A stretch of 64,000 nucleotides of DNA from Symsagittifera roscoffensis (GCF_963678635.1 NC_087070.1:54476617-54540616), one strand, 5' to 3'. Positions 33,641 through 47,326 are shown, counted from the first letter of the stretch. The notes: generated from the sequence alone by a model not told the origin. Made by a program: numbers and translations.

Positions 33641-33867
33641 ATTGTTTCATCAACCAACTCGTCAAAATAATAACGATCAGAATACCCAGAAACTATATAT
33701 GTCTTAACTCGAATTCAAACCAATTCATAAACTTTTTAGAGTAAAAATTTCATGCATAAAGTACGCTAAAAACACAAACACAGATACAAAAGCTTTACAT
33801 AATACTTCACCATACAGAATTACACTTCCTCTAGGTCTGTTAGGATATTGCGAAACAAATGCAAAAT
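33641..33867. other. Spacer between E2 and D4
   Basis: About 230 bp, AT-rich, starting TTCATCAACCAACTCG, not present after E1. No gene is recognised. It may be the start of the region downstream of protease in the intact element. Confidence 0.35.
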
Positions 33868-35258
33868 TTAACCTTGGTTTTCCGAAATTAATGAACATGA
33901 CACCATCTTTTTTCATCTTCGTTATTAAAAAGTTTATAGCCTCAATGAGCAAAAACATGAAACCATAAAAGTTGAACTATTTGAATAAGCCGAATTTCAA
34001 TATGCATTTATGTTTTCAATCACTTGTTTAATCCGAAAAATAAAAACTGATAAAGATTTATCGTTACTTAAAATGCAAAAAAGAAACAAAGAAAAAATCA
34101 GACTGATTTGAACTAGAAATTTTCAGTTGCGTTCCTTCACAAGCGTGTAACTGTTTGCTCAATATGAGATAGCAAACGGGAAATAGTAGACAGATTTGAA
34201 CTAGAAATTTTCAATTTCTGCCGAAAAAATTTAAAATCGTTTTCAAGGCACCAAGATTGCAAAACTCAGAGTGCGAGTTTTTGATTTTCGTGAAAACAGC
34301 TCAAAATTAATTTTTATATCCAATTAAATTATTGATAAAAGTATCTCTTTAAACTATTTCTTACCAACCAATCATGATCCATAACTAACACTTGCAATAG
34401 TTTCCAAGGCTGAAACTATTGATAGGTTCAGCCAGCAAAAAAAAAATTAAACTTAGCAAACAGTTGCTCTTCTCTAGAACAGTTCCTGATCTCGCAAGTA
34501 CTAGTATACTCTAGATCTATTGAGACTAGGAGATATAAGAGTAAGATTAAGATCGGTATTAGACTAAGAAGTTAGCGTGACGAATAGACGGTGCACCGTA
34601 TCAGAAATTACATTATGAGTATGGTACCTTGAGCCCTTAAAAAAGCTATCGCAAGCCTGCTTGCTCGCTTTCTTTGCTCGACTTGAAACAAAAAATCAAA
34701 AATTTAAAACCAGCTTTTCTCGACACTGGAAAAATTTTTGAAATTTTAAAATGTCGTTCAATTAACGATTGAAAAGGCTTCACTATGATATATGACTCAA
34801 CTCTCTCAGTTGGTTGTTTGTCCGATTGACCAAACTAATTAAGTTCGATCAGCTCATTTTAATTGTTTAAACCCTCATTTGCCGCCTTAATGCCTTTTCG
34901 TCTTAGTGGCTCGTCGTCCTTTTTACCTAGCACCGTTTCATACCTTTGTCAAGCAATTGAGCGTTATTTTCAACCAAACTCCGAGGAAAGTATGCTACCC
35001 AGGAACGGGATTGGAAAATTCCTGAGCTATAATGTACGTTTTTGGGCGCTTTTCCACCTTTTCATCCCCTTATTCAACTGTAATTAAAATAAACACTTGT
35101 TTAAAAAATGTTGACACGCAGTTTGTATTTGAAAACAAGTAGTAGCGTCTTTTCTTGTGCTTTGTGCGTTGCTACAACTATATGAACGCGTATTATTCTG
35201 TTAGTTAGGCATAAAAGACCAAAATTGTCGGATCAACCGTAGCATCTCCTCCCCTAAG
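33868..35258 (+). repeat. Repeat block D4
   Basis: Starts within the D series (AACCTTGG) and runs through the same landmarks to GGATCAACCGTAGCATC-TCC. It ends at CCCCTAAGT, 30 bp into the 283-bp TIR element. It is more diverged from D1 than D2 is. Confidence 0.75.
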
Positions 35259-36120
35259 TTAATTGAATAAAAAATACAACAATTAATTAGTCTAAAATCT
35301 TAAATTAGTTTGATCGAAATTACAAAAAATTTCTTCTTTCTGAAGGACTCATAACCTCAGCTTTTCACCCATCGTACTTCTTTAATTGTTCATTTAAAAT
35401 AGAGCACATAATCACTTCGAAAACTATTATCATTTAAATCTTTAACTTTTTACAAATAATTCTAGAGTTTCTAACCTTTTCTTAATCTTTAACTTTTTTT
35501 AAACTCTTCTCACGGCCTATCGTTGTTTCAAACAATCTAATTTTTCTTCTCTACCAGATCGTCAAGATTATTCTTGGATCTTTAATTTTTAACCTAATTT
35601 TATTTTTTAAATCATTTTAAAATTCTTGATCATCAAGGCTTTCCTTAGATCAAATAAAACCATCTTGTTCCCTCCATCTCTTAATACTAGTGTCTAACGA
35701 CCTCAAACGTCGATTCACTCTCCAGTCCTTACAAACCACCCAGGAACCCCTGATTTTTTTCAATTTATTAATGGTTACGATTAAGATAAACTGTGAAAAA
35801 CTTTGGCTACTCATCCTTCACTTGAACCCCTCCTCTTAATCAACCCAGGCTAAATTAAATCTTAAAAACAGTAAGATTTAAAATAGTACCTAACGATCTT
35901 TTTTTTTCTAAACATATCTGAATCGTGTGCATTGGTTTACTATTCTCCGACCCTTGATCACAAACCACACTTGAGTAAGATTAAGTTTTTCATAAAATTT
36001 TTTCACTTGAAAAAATATATAATCATTCTAACGAATTGGTATACTCTCTCTCTAACACGTCTATACTCGACAATCTATCCACCTGGGTTTAAAATAGTAC
36101 CTAACGATCTTTTTTTTTCT
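35259..36120. other. Spacer with first copy of a 211-bp duplication
   Basis: 35259-35876 is AT-rich DNA with no recognised gene. 35877-36087 and 36088-36294 are tandem copies (spacing 211 bp) of the left end of segment S, recognisable by ACCTAACGATC and CTCTCTCTAACACGTC. Confidence 0.7.
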
Positions 36121-38599
36121 AAACATATCTGAATCGTGTGCATTGGTTTACTATTCTCCGACCCTTGATCACAAACCACACTTGAGTAAGATTAAGTTTT
36201 TCTTAAAATTTTTTCACTTGAAAAAATATATAATCATTCTAACGAATTGGTATACTCTCTCTCTAACACGTCTATACTCGACAATCTATCCAACTTTTTT
36301 AAGTTAAGCTCAAAAAATTGCAAGAACTAACAGTTTAGAAAAAAAGAAAACCTAACTCTTGGATTTTGCACCCATCACTAATGTCAGGAGATAATTTGTG
36401 ATACAAACTAACAATAATTACCCATAATTTTTTAATTCAAGAAAAAAGGTATGATCTTGTAATCACACCGCATAAACAAAAAGTAGTATACATCAAATCA
36501 AAAAAAACAAAGAAGGCAATTATCACAAAACAAAATTAAATCATCAATCAAAAATTTTCCAGAATACGAAACGCAATTTTGGAATCTGACTCAACAACAA
36601 TACAAGAACTTCCAAAACTTCGAGATCTAGTCCACGACAAAAGTAACTAAAAAAAACCAAAGATGTTTTTCGGAATCAAAATCCACGTTAGCATCATCTA
36701 TAAAGGTAAAAGCAGAAAAAAATGCATGTCCTCAAGAACTGGTAAAACTCTATAATTGGAATCAGCCAATAAGACATATTGAAAACATACATTAACTGTA
36801 ATTCCGAACAAAAAAAGATCAAAGACGATGACAATTTTAGCAATGACTTTATCCTTCCCTGTGTCAAAAATTCATAAAGCGATTCAAATTTATTTTAAAA
36901 AGGAAACAGCCCAATTTAAACGAGAATTTCCTGAAGTTAAATTGAAAAGACAAATATTCGACCACTACCTACCAGGTATCAGTAATATCACTCCGCATAT
37001 GGTATTTTACTATTGAAGTTCTACCACCAAACTCATCAAATCAAACACCATACCGAATACAAACAAATGATATAGAACTAAATTTCTCGAAAGTTTTTAC
37101 AGAATCAAAAATATTAAACATCAAAACTCACAAAGAGCAAACTCAATTTTCACCATCATGTTTTTACCATCATTCATAGTTTTGTTTTTATATTAGAAAC
37201 AAATGAAACATTTTATGTATCACTACCGCAAACATCTCAACGCGCAATAGTAAGACGCGAAACAAATCGTTTTTCACGGTTCCCACATTCTATTCGTGAA
37301 ACGATGACCGATAGTGAAAGGTCACAAACAGTTTAAGTTGATCTATAACAAATTCTAGCATGGTACAAAATAGATTTGTTCTAACGCAATTTAGACCTAA
37401 TTTCATCAGCAAGAAAAAAAATTCAGACAACAAACAAACGGTGAAACAATTTTAGCAAAAAAAAACAGATTATGTATGGACCCTGAATAATCTCATGTAT
37501 TATTTTTAACATCCTAAATGATATTTCCAGTGCAGCAGTTGCAGTTATTTCCTTACACAGAGATTCTCAAGGAGTAACTCCACTCACAAATGAAACCACA
37601 CCATTGACTTATAACGCAAAAATTAATGAAAGGACAAGATTAATGAAAGGACAAGACTAATGATCAGCTCACTCTTCAAGACTAGTAGAAGAGAGAGCTG
37701 ATCATGGAAAGATAGAGATAGAGTTTTATAAAATCCCTGATGGGGTTTTAGATCAGGAAAAATAGAGATGAGGTTTTACAGGGAATTAAAAAGATAGAAA
37801 AACAAAAACATCAGACACAAAAGATTTATGAGACTATATCTTTCTCAGTGTAAGCTTTTACCGGGGCAGAGCAAATGGCAAAGTTGGATGATGATTTTTT
37901 GGAAATTTCAGAAACTTTGAAGAGTTTGTAAAAAGATTAAAGACAAAGAGATAAAGGAGAAATGAAAAAAATCTTAACAAGAAACATAACAGAATAAACA
38001 AATTTGTTGGGGGAAAATTGAGAACTGGATAGGAACATCTGATTGGTCAAAATTTAAAAATTTTTGCATAATTGAATCTTAGTTACTTTGAAAATTCCAT
38101 GCAGTTGCAGTTTTGATTGGATGTCTTTCATTTTTCATGTGAAAATTAATATTTTAATCCCTCAAGAAACAAATCAGGCTTCATTTACTTCATGAAGAAA
38201 TGCTAATTTGCATCAGTCACATGATCGTGGAAATTTTATGTGAAAAGAGATCAAATAAGTCATAAAAATGATATGTATAATGGAGCTGTCATCCTTTCTC
38301 CAGATAACCCGGGGACTAAAGCTTAAGTGGGATAAGAAAATTATCAAACGTAAGGAGCTGTCAAATTTCCCCTGTCATCCCGTAGAGGGGACAAATTAAC
38401 CGGTCAAAGATAATCCCTTATTCTCAATTTTGCCAGATAACCTGTGGGAGTAAAATTAAGATGAAGTAACTATTTGAAAGAATTTTTTTTTGAAAAAAAG
38501 TTATTTTGTAATATTTTAGTTTTTGATGCCATGCTCTAAATCAAAACTTCTGTTTCTTGTCAAAATTTACCATCCATCTGGAATTTACCAACCGTTTTT
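36121..38599 (+). other. Segment S1, retroelement-associated, unassigned
   Basis: Matches S0 and S2. A 62-residue open frame at 36828-37016 (ending ISNITPHMVFYY) recurs almost unchanged at 43532-43720. Other frames include RETNRFSRF and VTPLTNETT. 37996-38502 is about 507 bp absent from S2. Function is not recognised; by position it could be the decayed 3' gene of a unit. Confidence 0.5.
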
Positions 38600-39740
38600 T
38601 GATAGGTTTTTCAAGATAAAACTGTATTTCTTTTCAAGATAAAAAAGTATGTGCAAATCAAATTTATAACATTTTTTGAAACCTACCTTCCAAAAAATTG
38701 TTCATGATAAAAAGTGTTTTTCAAGATGAAAAACATTTTCCATTTAGTATCTAAAAAATTTTCAAAAATTTTTTTCTTAAACGTACTATCTGAATTTTAC
38801 TATCCAATCAAAAAAATTTTTTTTAATTGATTGTATTTACAAGCAGATTTTAAAAATTTTTTCAAAAAAATTTTCGGAAAGTTACCATCTGAAACTTACC
38901 ATACCGAAGTTTTGCAAGATAGCTCTTACATTTTTCAAATCGTAGGAGTTAGCTAACAAACGCGTGTATCGGCAAACTCGTGCTCCAAGAAACCTCAGGC
39001 GCCAAAATTTTTTTGAAACTTACCGCTCTACTATCTCAAAACTCTGGCACAACCTATAATTTATCTTAACACATGAAACGAATTCCTTATCTTAATACAT
39101 TGCTCGGAGACCGAATGCTCTATTCCCTTTGTTAAAACATGGGGGTCTTCAACCCGCCCCCTGCCCACTGATCAACTCACACTCTGCTACTGACAAGAAA
39201 TATTTTCATTCAACATTTATCAATACACGGGAGACCTTGAACGGTACTAGAAACTTAACACAACAAGATATCCAAACTCCATCACATATGTAAACGAAGA
39301 AATAGTGAAACACTACCCATAACAATCAATACAACAAAGAATTTCTCCTATTCATCCAACATAATAAAAAAAACCTTTTCTACCAACGACATACAATCAA
39401 CAGTTTAACCATCAGTCGTTCCAAAATTTTCACATATAGTTTATCAAACAAATAGATCAATTACTAGAAAAACATTCAATTGGAAAAAACTTTGCAAACC
39501 ATAATTTGGATTTTTTGCTAATAATAACAAAATTAATCCAATAGCAAGACCACTCTATACAACACAAAAAAAAATTACAAGAACACAATTATACTCAACT
39601 GGCACAAAGCCAATAATAAATTCTAATGATAAAACAAAAACACAAAAAATCGCAATGAAAAATATAGATTTTTTCAAAAAAAATAAAACCCCTACTAACA
39701 AGCCATTTGTAAGAAGCCAACCACACTAATCTGAAGATGA

Positions 39741-41079
39741 AGATTACTTTCATCAAAACCAACAACAGTAAAAAACAATCAACCAAAAAAAATGCTGGAA
39801 TAAAATCGATCAACCAGATGAAATCTTTCAACCAGATAATTTTGAACCGTATTTGAACTCTCAACAACCACGGCAAATACAACAACAATCTTCTCAACGA
39901 CAAAATTTGGCGCAACTTAATAGTAAGATGTATTCGCAAAACGTTACACAGACTCAAAGTTTTCAACCCGAATGAATGAGAAATAAAATCCTATGACTTT
40001 ATTATTTAGAACAACATGAAATAACAAAAAATTAATATGAAGTAAACAAAAATCAGCCAAATGCAGCAGAATCACTCGAAATGACAATGAAACCATCCAT
40101 AAAACTTAATAAGCTACTCATGGCATTTCCAGAAACAAACCCTGAGTACTCAGTAGAAGACTACCAAAATGCTGTTACAGCCCATTTTTTCTTAAACATA
40201 GGCCCAGAACCTATAAATACACCACGATATCAAAAATGGGGTTCACAGACGAACAGCACTTATACAAACCACACACAATGGCGCAGCCCAAAAATGGTTT
40301 TCGTTTTTACCCATAAAAATTAAATCCGATTGGAAACGACTTATACAGGAGTTTTCAAAAGTGTTTGCCTCTGAACGAAACACACCTTCAAAGAGTTATA
40401 TACAACGGAATTCATACACTTCCAAATGAAACAAAAAAACAGCTCGCAGTAAGAATCGAAACTTTAGTACGAAAAGCTTATTCTCTCAATATACATGATA
40501 ACAAAAATACGAAAGAGACAGAAATCCTAACGATCTTTAAAATAACACAATTAGAAAAAACAATGCAATAAAAAAGCATCACATCCATCATCAATCCGAA
40601 AACCCAGTAATGATTTCTAAAAATTAGCAGAAAAGATTACTCAAATCTTAAGCATCTCTAAAAAAATACCAAATTTTAAAAACAAACCTTCCTATAAAAA
40701 TAAATGTTACTGTTGCCGCAGATATGGACGTAGCATTGCTGAATGCAGACAAAAACAACAAAAATACAAGGAAAAAGATCAGAAATTACCGAACAAAAGC
40801 ATACCGAACAAAAGCAACAAAAGTTTTAATAGCTCAGGAAAACCACTCTCAAATAACTACAGAATTAATAAAGCACAATCCCCTTATTGTATTAGCTTTC
40901 GCGGAAGATATGAAGATCGACGAAATTCTTAAAAGTATTCATAGAGTAGATCTAGCAGATCAAATAGACAAAATACTCAATATCGATACAATTAATCTAG
41001 ATCAAAGTCTAAAAGAAGTAATTACTCAAACAATAATAGAACTCGCTCATATTCAAACCCTCAGAACAATTCTCAAATA
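39741..41079 (+). pseudogene. gag pseudogene of E3
   Basis: Frames include DEIFQPDNFEPY (start region), LNKLLMAFPETNPEYSVEDY (capsid-like, 40081-40323) and LPNETKKQLAVRIETLVRKA (40365-40571). The zinc knuckle near 40707-40750 keeps all three Cys but His is changed to Arg. The downstream RS-rich region joins straight to RT, without any protease. Confidence 0.7.
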
Positions 41080-42050
41080 ACACAAAACGAATTCGACAAA
41101 TTAGCCAAACTATTATTAAAATATCCAACAGTTTATGCAACGTCAAAATTAGATGTTGGAAAAATTAGTTCGCCACTACATTTACCTTTAAAATCTGACG
41201 CAGTTTTCAGAAAGCAAAGAGCAAGTAAAGTACCAATACACTTACAAGATAAAGCAAACAGACTACTTGACATTTTAGAACAATATGAAATTATATCAAC
41301 AGTAAAAAAAAAAAGAACAACCAAAAGGTAATACCTTTATCAACCCAATTATCATCTTAGCTAAAGGAGAATCACTAAAAATCGTTCTAGATGCTAGATA
41401 CCTCAATTCACTAATGGACGAATCTAAATTCAATTGGCCTATAGAACCTATTCAAGTAGTTCTAACAAAAATAAACGGTAAATATTTCACAACCGCAGAC
41501 ATGAATAGTGCATATAATTAAATGCCATTAGATGAACAATCGCGACGATTAACACAATTCGTTGGAAATCAACAATACGAATTCAATAGATTATTCTATG
41601 GAATATCCATAGGACCAGCAGGTTTTTCAGCTTTTATGAGCAAAATTTTTAGACAACTTATACTCCAAAACATGCAATCACATACTTAGACGATGTTTTC
41701 ATGCAGTCACAAACGAAAGACGAAATGTTTCTAATTTTAGAACAATATCATCAAATACTCAAAAATGAAAACATGAAAGCAGCCCCAGACAAATCACATT
41801 TTTTTTGCTAACAAGCGTAAAAATTTCTTGGCCACATTATCGAAAGAAACACTATAACTCCATTGAAATCACGAATACATGCAATTCAGAAACTTCAACC
41901 ACCCACAAATAAAAAGAAAATCCAAGAATTCCTTGGAATGTTAAATTTCCTAAGTAAATATGTATACAAAATGCTATGATACTTAAGATCCTTCTATAAC
42001 ATCCTTCGACAGCAAAATAACTTCGAATGGACTACCGAACACCAAACAAG
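41080..42050 (+). pseudogene. Reverse transcriptase of E3
   Basis: Family motifs in order: KLDVGKISSPLHLPLKSD, NPIIILAKGESLKIVLDARYLN, TADMNSAY, EFNRLFYGISIGPAGFSAFM, and the catalytic YLDD at 41683-41694. An in-frame TAA (41519-41521) sits exactly where the family has Gln after the TADMNSAYN stretch. At least one frameshift lies between the FYGIS block and YLDD. A TGA interrupts the thumb region. Confidence 0.8.
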
Positions 42051-42069
42051 ATTTGAAGAAATTAAAAAA

Positions 42070-42411
42070 TTGTTAACAGAACAAATATCATATACAATCT
42101 CAGATCCATATCAACCATTTTACGCAATGTGCGATGCTTCAAATTTTGGCATCGGCGCAGCACTGCTACAATCACACAGTGGAACAAATAAGATGAATCT
42201 TATATCAGCAAACTCTCGCTTATTTACACAAGCTGAACTACGACTCTCTACTCTCATGAGAGAATGCACAGCTATAATATACACACTTACCGAATATGAA
42301 TTTCTGATACTTGGATCAAAACATCCAACAGGTCTATTTACAGATCACAAACCAATAATTTTTCTTTTCACACAGAAATCAAATCCAAACCATAGAGTTT
42401 ACAAATTTTAA
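42070..42411 (+). pseudogene. RNase H of E3
   Basis: 113 residues with the RNase H catalytic pattern: Asp in CDASNFGIGAALLQ, Glu in STLMREC, Asp in LFTDHKP. It ends at TAA (42409-42411), where E4 has CAA (Gln). The linker region downstream continues in frame in E4. Confidence 0.8.
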
Positions 42412-43200
42412 ATAATTCTAATGAAATTTCCAAACTTACATATAGTTTGGACAGCAGGAAAAAATATTGAACTACCAGATACATTAAGTAGAAACAAGCC
42501 ACCTGAACTACTTTCACGAAAAACTACAGTTGAAATACCACAAAATATTAAATTCTATCTTGAAAAAATGAAACATCACCAAGATTAGAATGCAAATATG
42601 CAGTAAAAACTGATATAGATCAATCACAAATAAATAACTTACAACATTTCCCACTCTATTTAGATTGTCAAAGTAATCACTATGAAGTAGATCTATTAGG
42701 AACATCCTCATTCAAACCAATATCTTATTCACATTGGATTAAAAAATAAAACCCAACAAAAGACAATCAAACAAAAACCACACAAAAAAGAAACCTTCCC
42801 ATTGATAGAAAAAGAAAATTTAACTGACAAGTAAATTTATCAGGACCACCAATAAATGATTTAAAATACACAATAAATCAAGTTTTTGATCTCCATGACC
42901 CACTCGACACAATCCCTTTATCAAAAATAGAAGTCGAAAATATTTTTCTACCACCAACAGAAAAAATTGCACTACAGTTATTACAAAAAAAATCAAAACG
43001 TTGATCCCGTAATTCGACAACTCAAATCATGGCATAAGTATAAAACTAAACCAACAAAAGCTGATACAACAATATTAGGAAATAAACACTCCTCCGATAC
43101 TTTCGAAAATATAATAATACAACTATTAATGAAATTACAGACCTTTTAGAATATCAGACACCCGATTTTAAAGTACCCTGCCTCCCCCTCAAAATGATGC
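42412..43200 (+). pseudogene. RNase H-integrase linker of E3, cut in integrase
   Basis: Matches the second half of the 48319-49398 frame of E4 with several stops and frameshifts, one of them TAA for CAA at 42747-42749. The match ends at HTQHTK, before the integrase Cys pair. Confidence 0.75.
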
Positions 43201-43233
43201 TGATAGCATTTAACATATCCCACACACAGCATA

Positions 43234-44799
43234 CAAAATTAAATCATCAATCAAAAATTTTCCAGAATACGAAACGCAATTTTGGAATCTGACTCAACAA
43301 CAATACAAGATCTTCCAAAACTTCGAGATCTATTCCACGACAAAAATAAACTAGAAAAAACCAAAGATGTTTTTCGGAATCAAAATCCACAACAGCATCA
43401 TCTATAAAGGTAAACGCAGAAAAAAATGCATGTCCTCAAGAACCGGTAAAACTCTATAATTGGAATCAGCCAATAAGACATATTGAAAACATACATTAAC
43501 TGTAATTCCGAACAAAAAAAGATCAAAGACGATGACAATTTTAGCGATGACTTTATCCTTCCCTGTGTCAAAAATTCATAAAGCGATTCAAATTTATTTT
43601 AAAATGGAAACAGCCCAATTTAAACGAGAATTTCCTGAAGTTAAATTGAAAAGACAAATATTCGACCACTACCTACCAGGTATCAGTAATATCACTCCGC
43701 ATATGGTATTTTACTATTGAAGTTCTACCAGCAAACTCATCAAATCAAACACCACACCGAATACAAACAAATGATATAGAACTAAATTTCTCGAAAGTTT
43801 TTACAGAATGTATCAAAAATATTAAACATCAAAACTCACAAAGAGCAAACTCAATTTTCACCATCATGTTTTTACCATCATTCATAGTTTTGTTTTTATA
43901 TTAGAAACAAATGAAACATTTTATGTATCACTACCGCAAACATCTCAACGCGCAATAGTAAGACGCAAAACAAATCGTTTTTCACGGTTCCCACATTCTA
44001 TTCGTGAAACGATGACCGATAGTGAAAGGTCACAAACAGTTAAAGTTGATCTATAACAAATTCTAGCATGGTACAAAATAGATTTGTTCTAACGCAATTT
44101 AGACCTAATTTCATCAGCAAGAAAAAAAATTCAGACAACAAACAAACGGTGAAACAATTTGAGCAAAAAAAAAACAGATTATGTATGGACCCTGAATAAT
44201 CTCATGTATTATTTTTAACATCCTATATGATATTTCCAGGGCAGCAATTGCAGTTATTTCCTTACACAGAGATTCTCAAGGAGTAACTCCACTCACAAAT
44301 GAAACCACACCTTTGACTTATAACGCAAAAATTAATGAAAGGACAAGATTAATGAAAGGACAAGATTAATGATCAGCTCACTCTTCAAGACTAGTAGAAG
44401 AGAGAGCTGATCATGGAAAGATAGAGATAGAGTTTTAGAAAATCTCTGATGGGGTTTTAGATCAGGAAAAATAGAGATGAGGTTTTACAGGGAATTAGAA
44501 AGATAGAAAAACAAAAACATCCGACACAAAAGATTTATGATACTATATCTTTCTCAGTGTAAACTTTTACCGGGGCAGAGCAAATGGCAAATTTGGATGA
44601 TGATTTTTTGGAAATTTCAGAAACTTTGAAGAGTTAGTAAAAAGATTAAAGACAAAGAGATAAAGGAGAAATGAAAAAAATCTTAACAAGAAACATAACA
44701 GAATTTTGTAATATTTTAGTTTTTGATCCCATGCTCTAAATCAAAACTTCTGTTTCTTGTCAAAATTTACCATCCATCTGGAATTTACCAACCCTTTCT
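43234..44799 (+). other. Segment S2, retroelement-associated, unassigned
   Basis: Second copy of the 36531-38599 region in the tandem duplication. It lacks the 507-bp stretch of S1, so it joins AGAAT directly to TTTGTAATATTTTAG. The same 62-residue frame lies at 43532-43720. Confidence 0.6.
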
Positions 44800-45962
44800 T
44801 GATAGGTTTTTCAAGATAAAACTGTATTTCTTTTCAAGATAAAAAAGTATGTGCAAATCAAATTTATAACATTTTTTGAAATCTACCTTCCAAAAAATTG
44901 TTCATGATAAAAAGTGTTTTTCAAGATGAAAAACAATTTCCATTTAGTATCTAAAAAATTTTCAAAAATTTTTCTCTTAAACGTACTATCTGAATTTTAC
45001 TATCCAATCAAAAAAAATTTTTTTTTTAATTGATTGTATTTACAAGCAGATTTTAAAAATTTTTTCAAAAAAATTTTCGGAAAGTTACCATCTGAAACTT
45101 ACCACAACGAAGTTTTGCAAGATAGCTCTTACATTTTTCAAATCGTAGGAGTTAGCTAACAAACGCGTGTATCGGCAAACTCGTGCTCCAAGAAACCTCA
45201 GGCGCCAAAACTTTTTTGAAACTTACCGCTCTACTATCTCAAAACCTTGGCACAACCTATAAATTATCTTAATACATGTAAAGATTTCCCTATCTTAATA
45301 CAAAGCTCGGAGACCGGATGCTCTATTCCCTTTGTTAAAACATGGGAATCTCCAACCCCCCCCCCCCTGCCCACTGATCAACTCACACTCTGCTACTGAC
45401 AAGAAATATTTTAAATTCAACATTTATCAATACACGGGAGACCTTGAACGGTACTAGAAACTTAACACAAGAAGATATCCAAACTCCATCACATATGTAA
45501 ACGAAGAAATTGTTGAAACACTACCCATAACAATCAATACAACAAAGAATATCTCCTATTCATCCAACATAATAAAAAAAACCTTTTCCACCAACGACAC
45601 ACAATCAACAGTTTAACCATCAGTCGTTCCAAAATTTTCACATATAGTTTATCAAACAAATAGACCAATTACTAGAAAACGGCCATCTATAAGCAAAAAC
45701 ATTCAATTGGAAATAACTTTGCAAACCATAATTTTAATTTTTTTGTTATAATAACAAAAGTGACCCAATAGCAAGACCACTCTTTACAATACAAAATAAA
45801 TTACAAGAACACAATTATACTCAACTGGCACCAGAGCCAATAGTAAATTTTAATGATAAAGAAAAAACCCAGAAAATCGCAATGAAAAATATAGATTTTT
45901 TCAAAAAAATAAAGTCCCAACTAACAAGCAATTTGTAAGAAGCCAACCAAACTATTCTGAAG

Positions 45963-47326
45963 ATGGAGATTACTTTCATTAAAACCAACAACAATAAAAA
46001 ACAATCAACCAAAAAAATTGCTGGAATAAAATCGATCAACCAGATGAAATCTTTCAACCAGATAATTTTGACCGTATTTGAACTCTCAACAACCAAGGCA
46101 AATACAACAACAATCTTCTCAACGACAAAATTTGGCGCAACCTAGTAGTAACATATATTCGCAAAACGTTACACAGACTCAAAGTTTTCAACTTCAACCC
46201 GCATTAATGAGAAATAAAATCCCATGACTTTATTATTTAGAACAACATGAATTAACAAAAAATTAATATGAAGTAAACAAAAATCAGCCAAATGCAGCAG
46301 AATCACTCGAAATGACAATGAAACCTACCTAATGGGTGGACCATCCATAAAACTTAATAAGCTACTCATGGCATTTCCAGAAACAAACCCTGAGTACTCA
46401 GTAGAAGACTACCAAAATGCTGTTACAGCCCATTTTTTCTTAAACATAGGCCCAGAACCTATAAATACACCACGATATCAAAAATGGGGTTCACAGACGA
46501 ACAGCACTTATACAAACCACACACAATGGCGCAGCCCAAAAATGGTTTTCGTTTTTACCCATAAAAATTAAATCCGATTGGAAACGACTTATACAGGAGT
46601 TTTCAAAAGTGTTTGCCTCTGAACGAAACACAACTTCAAAGAGTTATATACAACGGAATTCATACACTTCCAAATGAAACAAAAAAACAGCTCGCAGTAA
46701 GAATCGAAACTTTAGTACGAAAAGCTTATTCTCTCAATATACATGATAACAAAAATACGAAAGAGACAGAAATCCTAACGATCTTTAAAATAACACAATT
46801 AGAAAAAAAAATGCAATAAAAAAGCATCACATCCATCATCAATCCGAAAACCCAATAATGATTTCTAAAAGTTAGCAGAAAAGATTACTCAAATCTTAAG
46901 CATCTATAAAAAAATCTCAAATTTTAAAAACAAACCTTCCTATAAAAAAAAGTTACTGTTGCCGCAGATATGGACATAGCATTGCTGAATGCAGACAAAA
47001 ACAACAAGAATACATGGAAAAAGATCAGAAATTACCGAACAAAAGCATACCGAACAAAAGCAACAAAAGTTTTAATAGCTCAGGAAAACCACTCTCAAAT
47101 AACTACAGAATTGTTAAAGCACAATCCCCTTATTGTAAAAGTTTTCGCGGAAGATATGAAGATCGACGAAATTCTTAAAAGTATTCATAGAGTAGATCTA
47201 GCAGATCAAATAGACAAAATACTCAATATCGATACAATTAATCTAGATCAAAGTCTAAAAGAAGTAATTACTCAAACAATAATAGAACTCGCTCATATTC
47301 AAACCCTCAGAACAATTCTCAAATAA
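45963..47326 (+). pseudogene. gag pseudogene of E4
   Basis: Capsid-like frames at 46332-46571 (LNKLLMAFPETNPEYSVEDY) and 46613-46819 (LPNETKKQLAVRIETL). The zinc knuckle near 46950-46995 has its first Cys as Ser and keeps the other Cys and His residues. The nucleocapsid frame runs on into RT with the shared stops. An overlapping 118-residue frame (46970-47326) is open but off the knuckle frame. Confidence 0.7.

Larger units (their letters stand above)
38600..43233 (+). mobile_element. Ty3/gypsy-like element E3 (gag-RT-RNase H, no protease)
   Basis: LTR/leader-like region from TGATAGG (38600) to about 39195, gag (39741-41079), RT (41080-42050), RNase H (42070-42411), linker and start of integrase (42412-43200). 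It is cut at CATACAAAA just as the integrase zinc-binding region begins and is followed directly by S2. It is very similar to E4. Confidence 0.8.
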
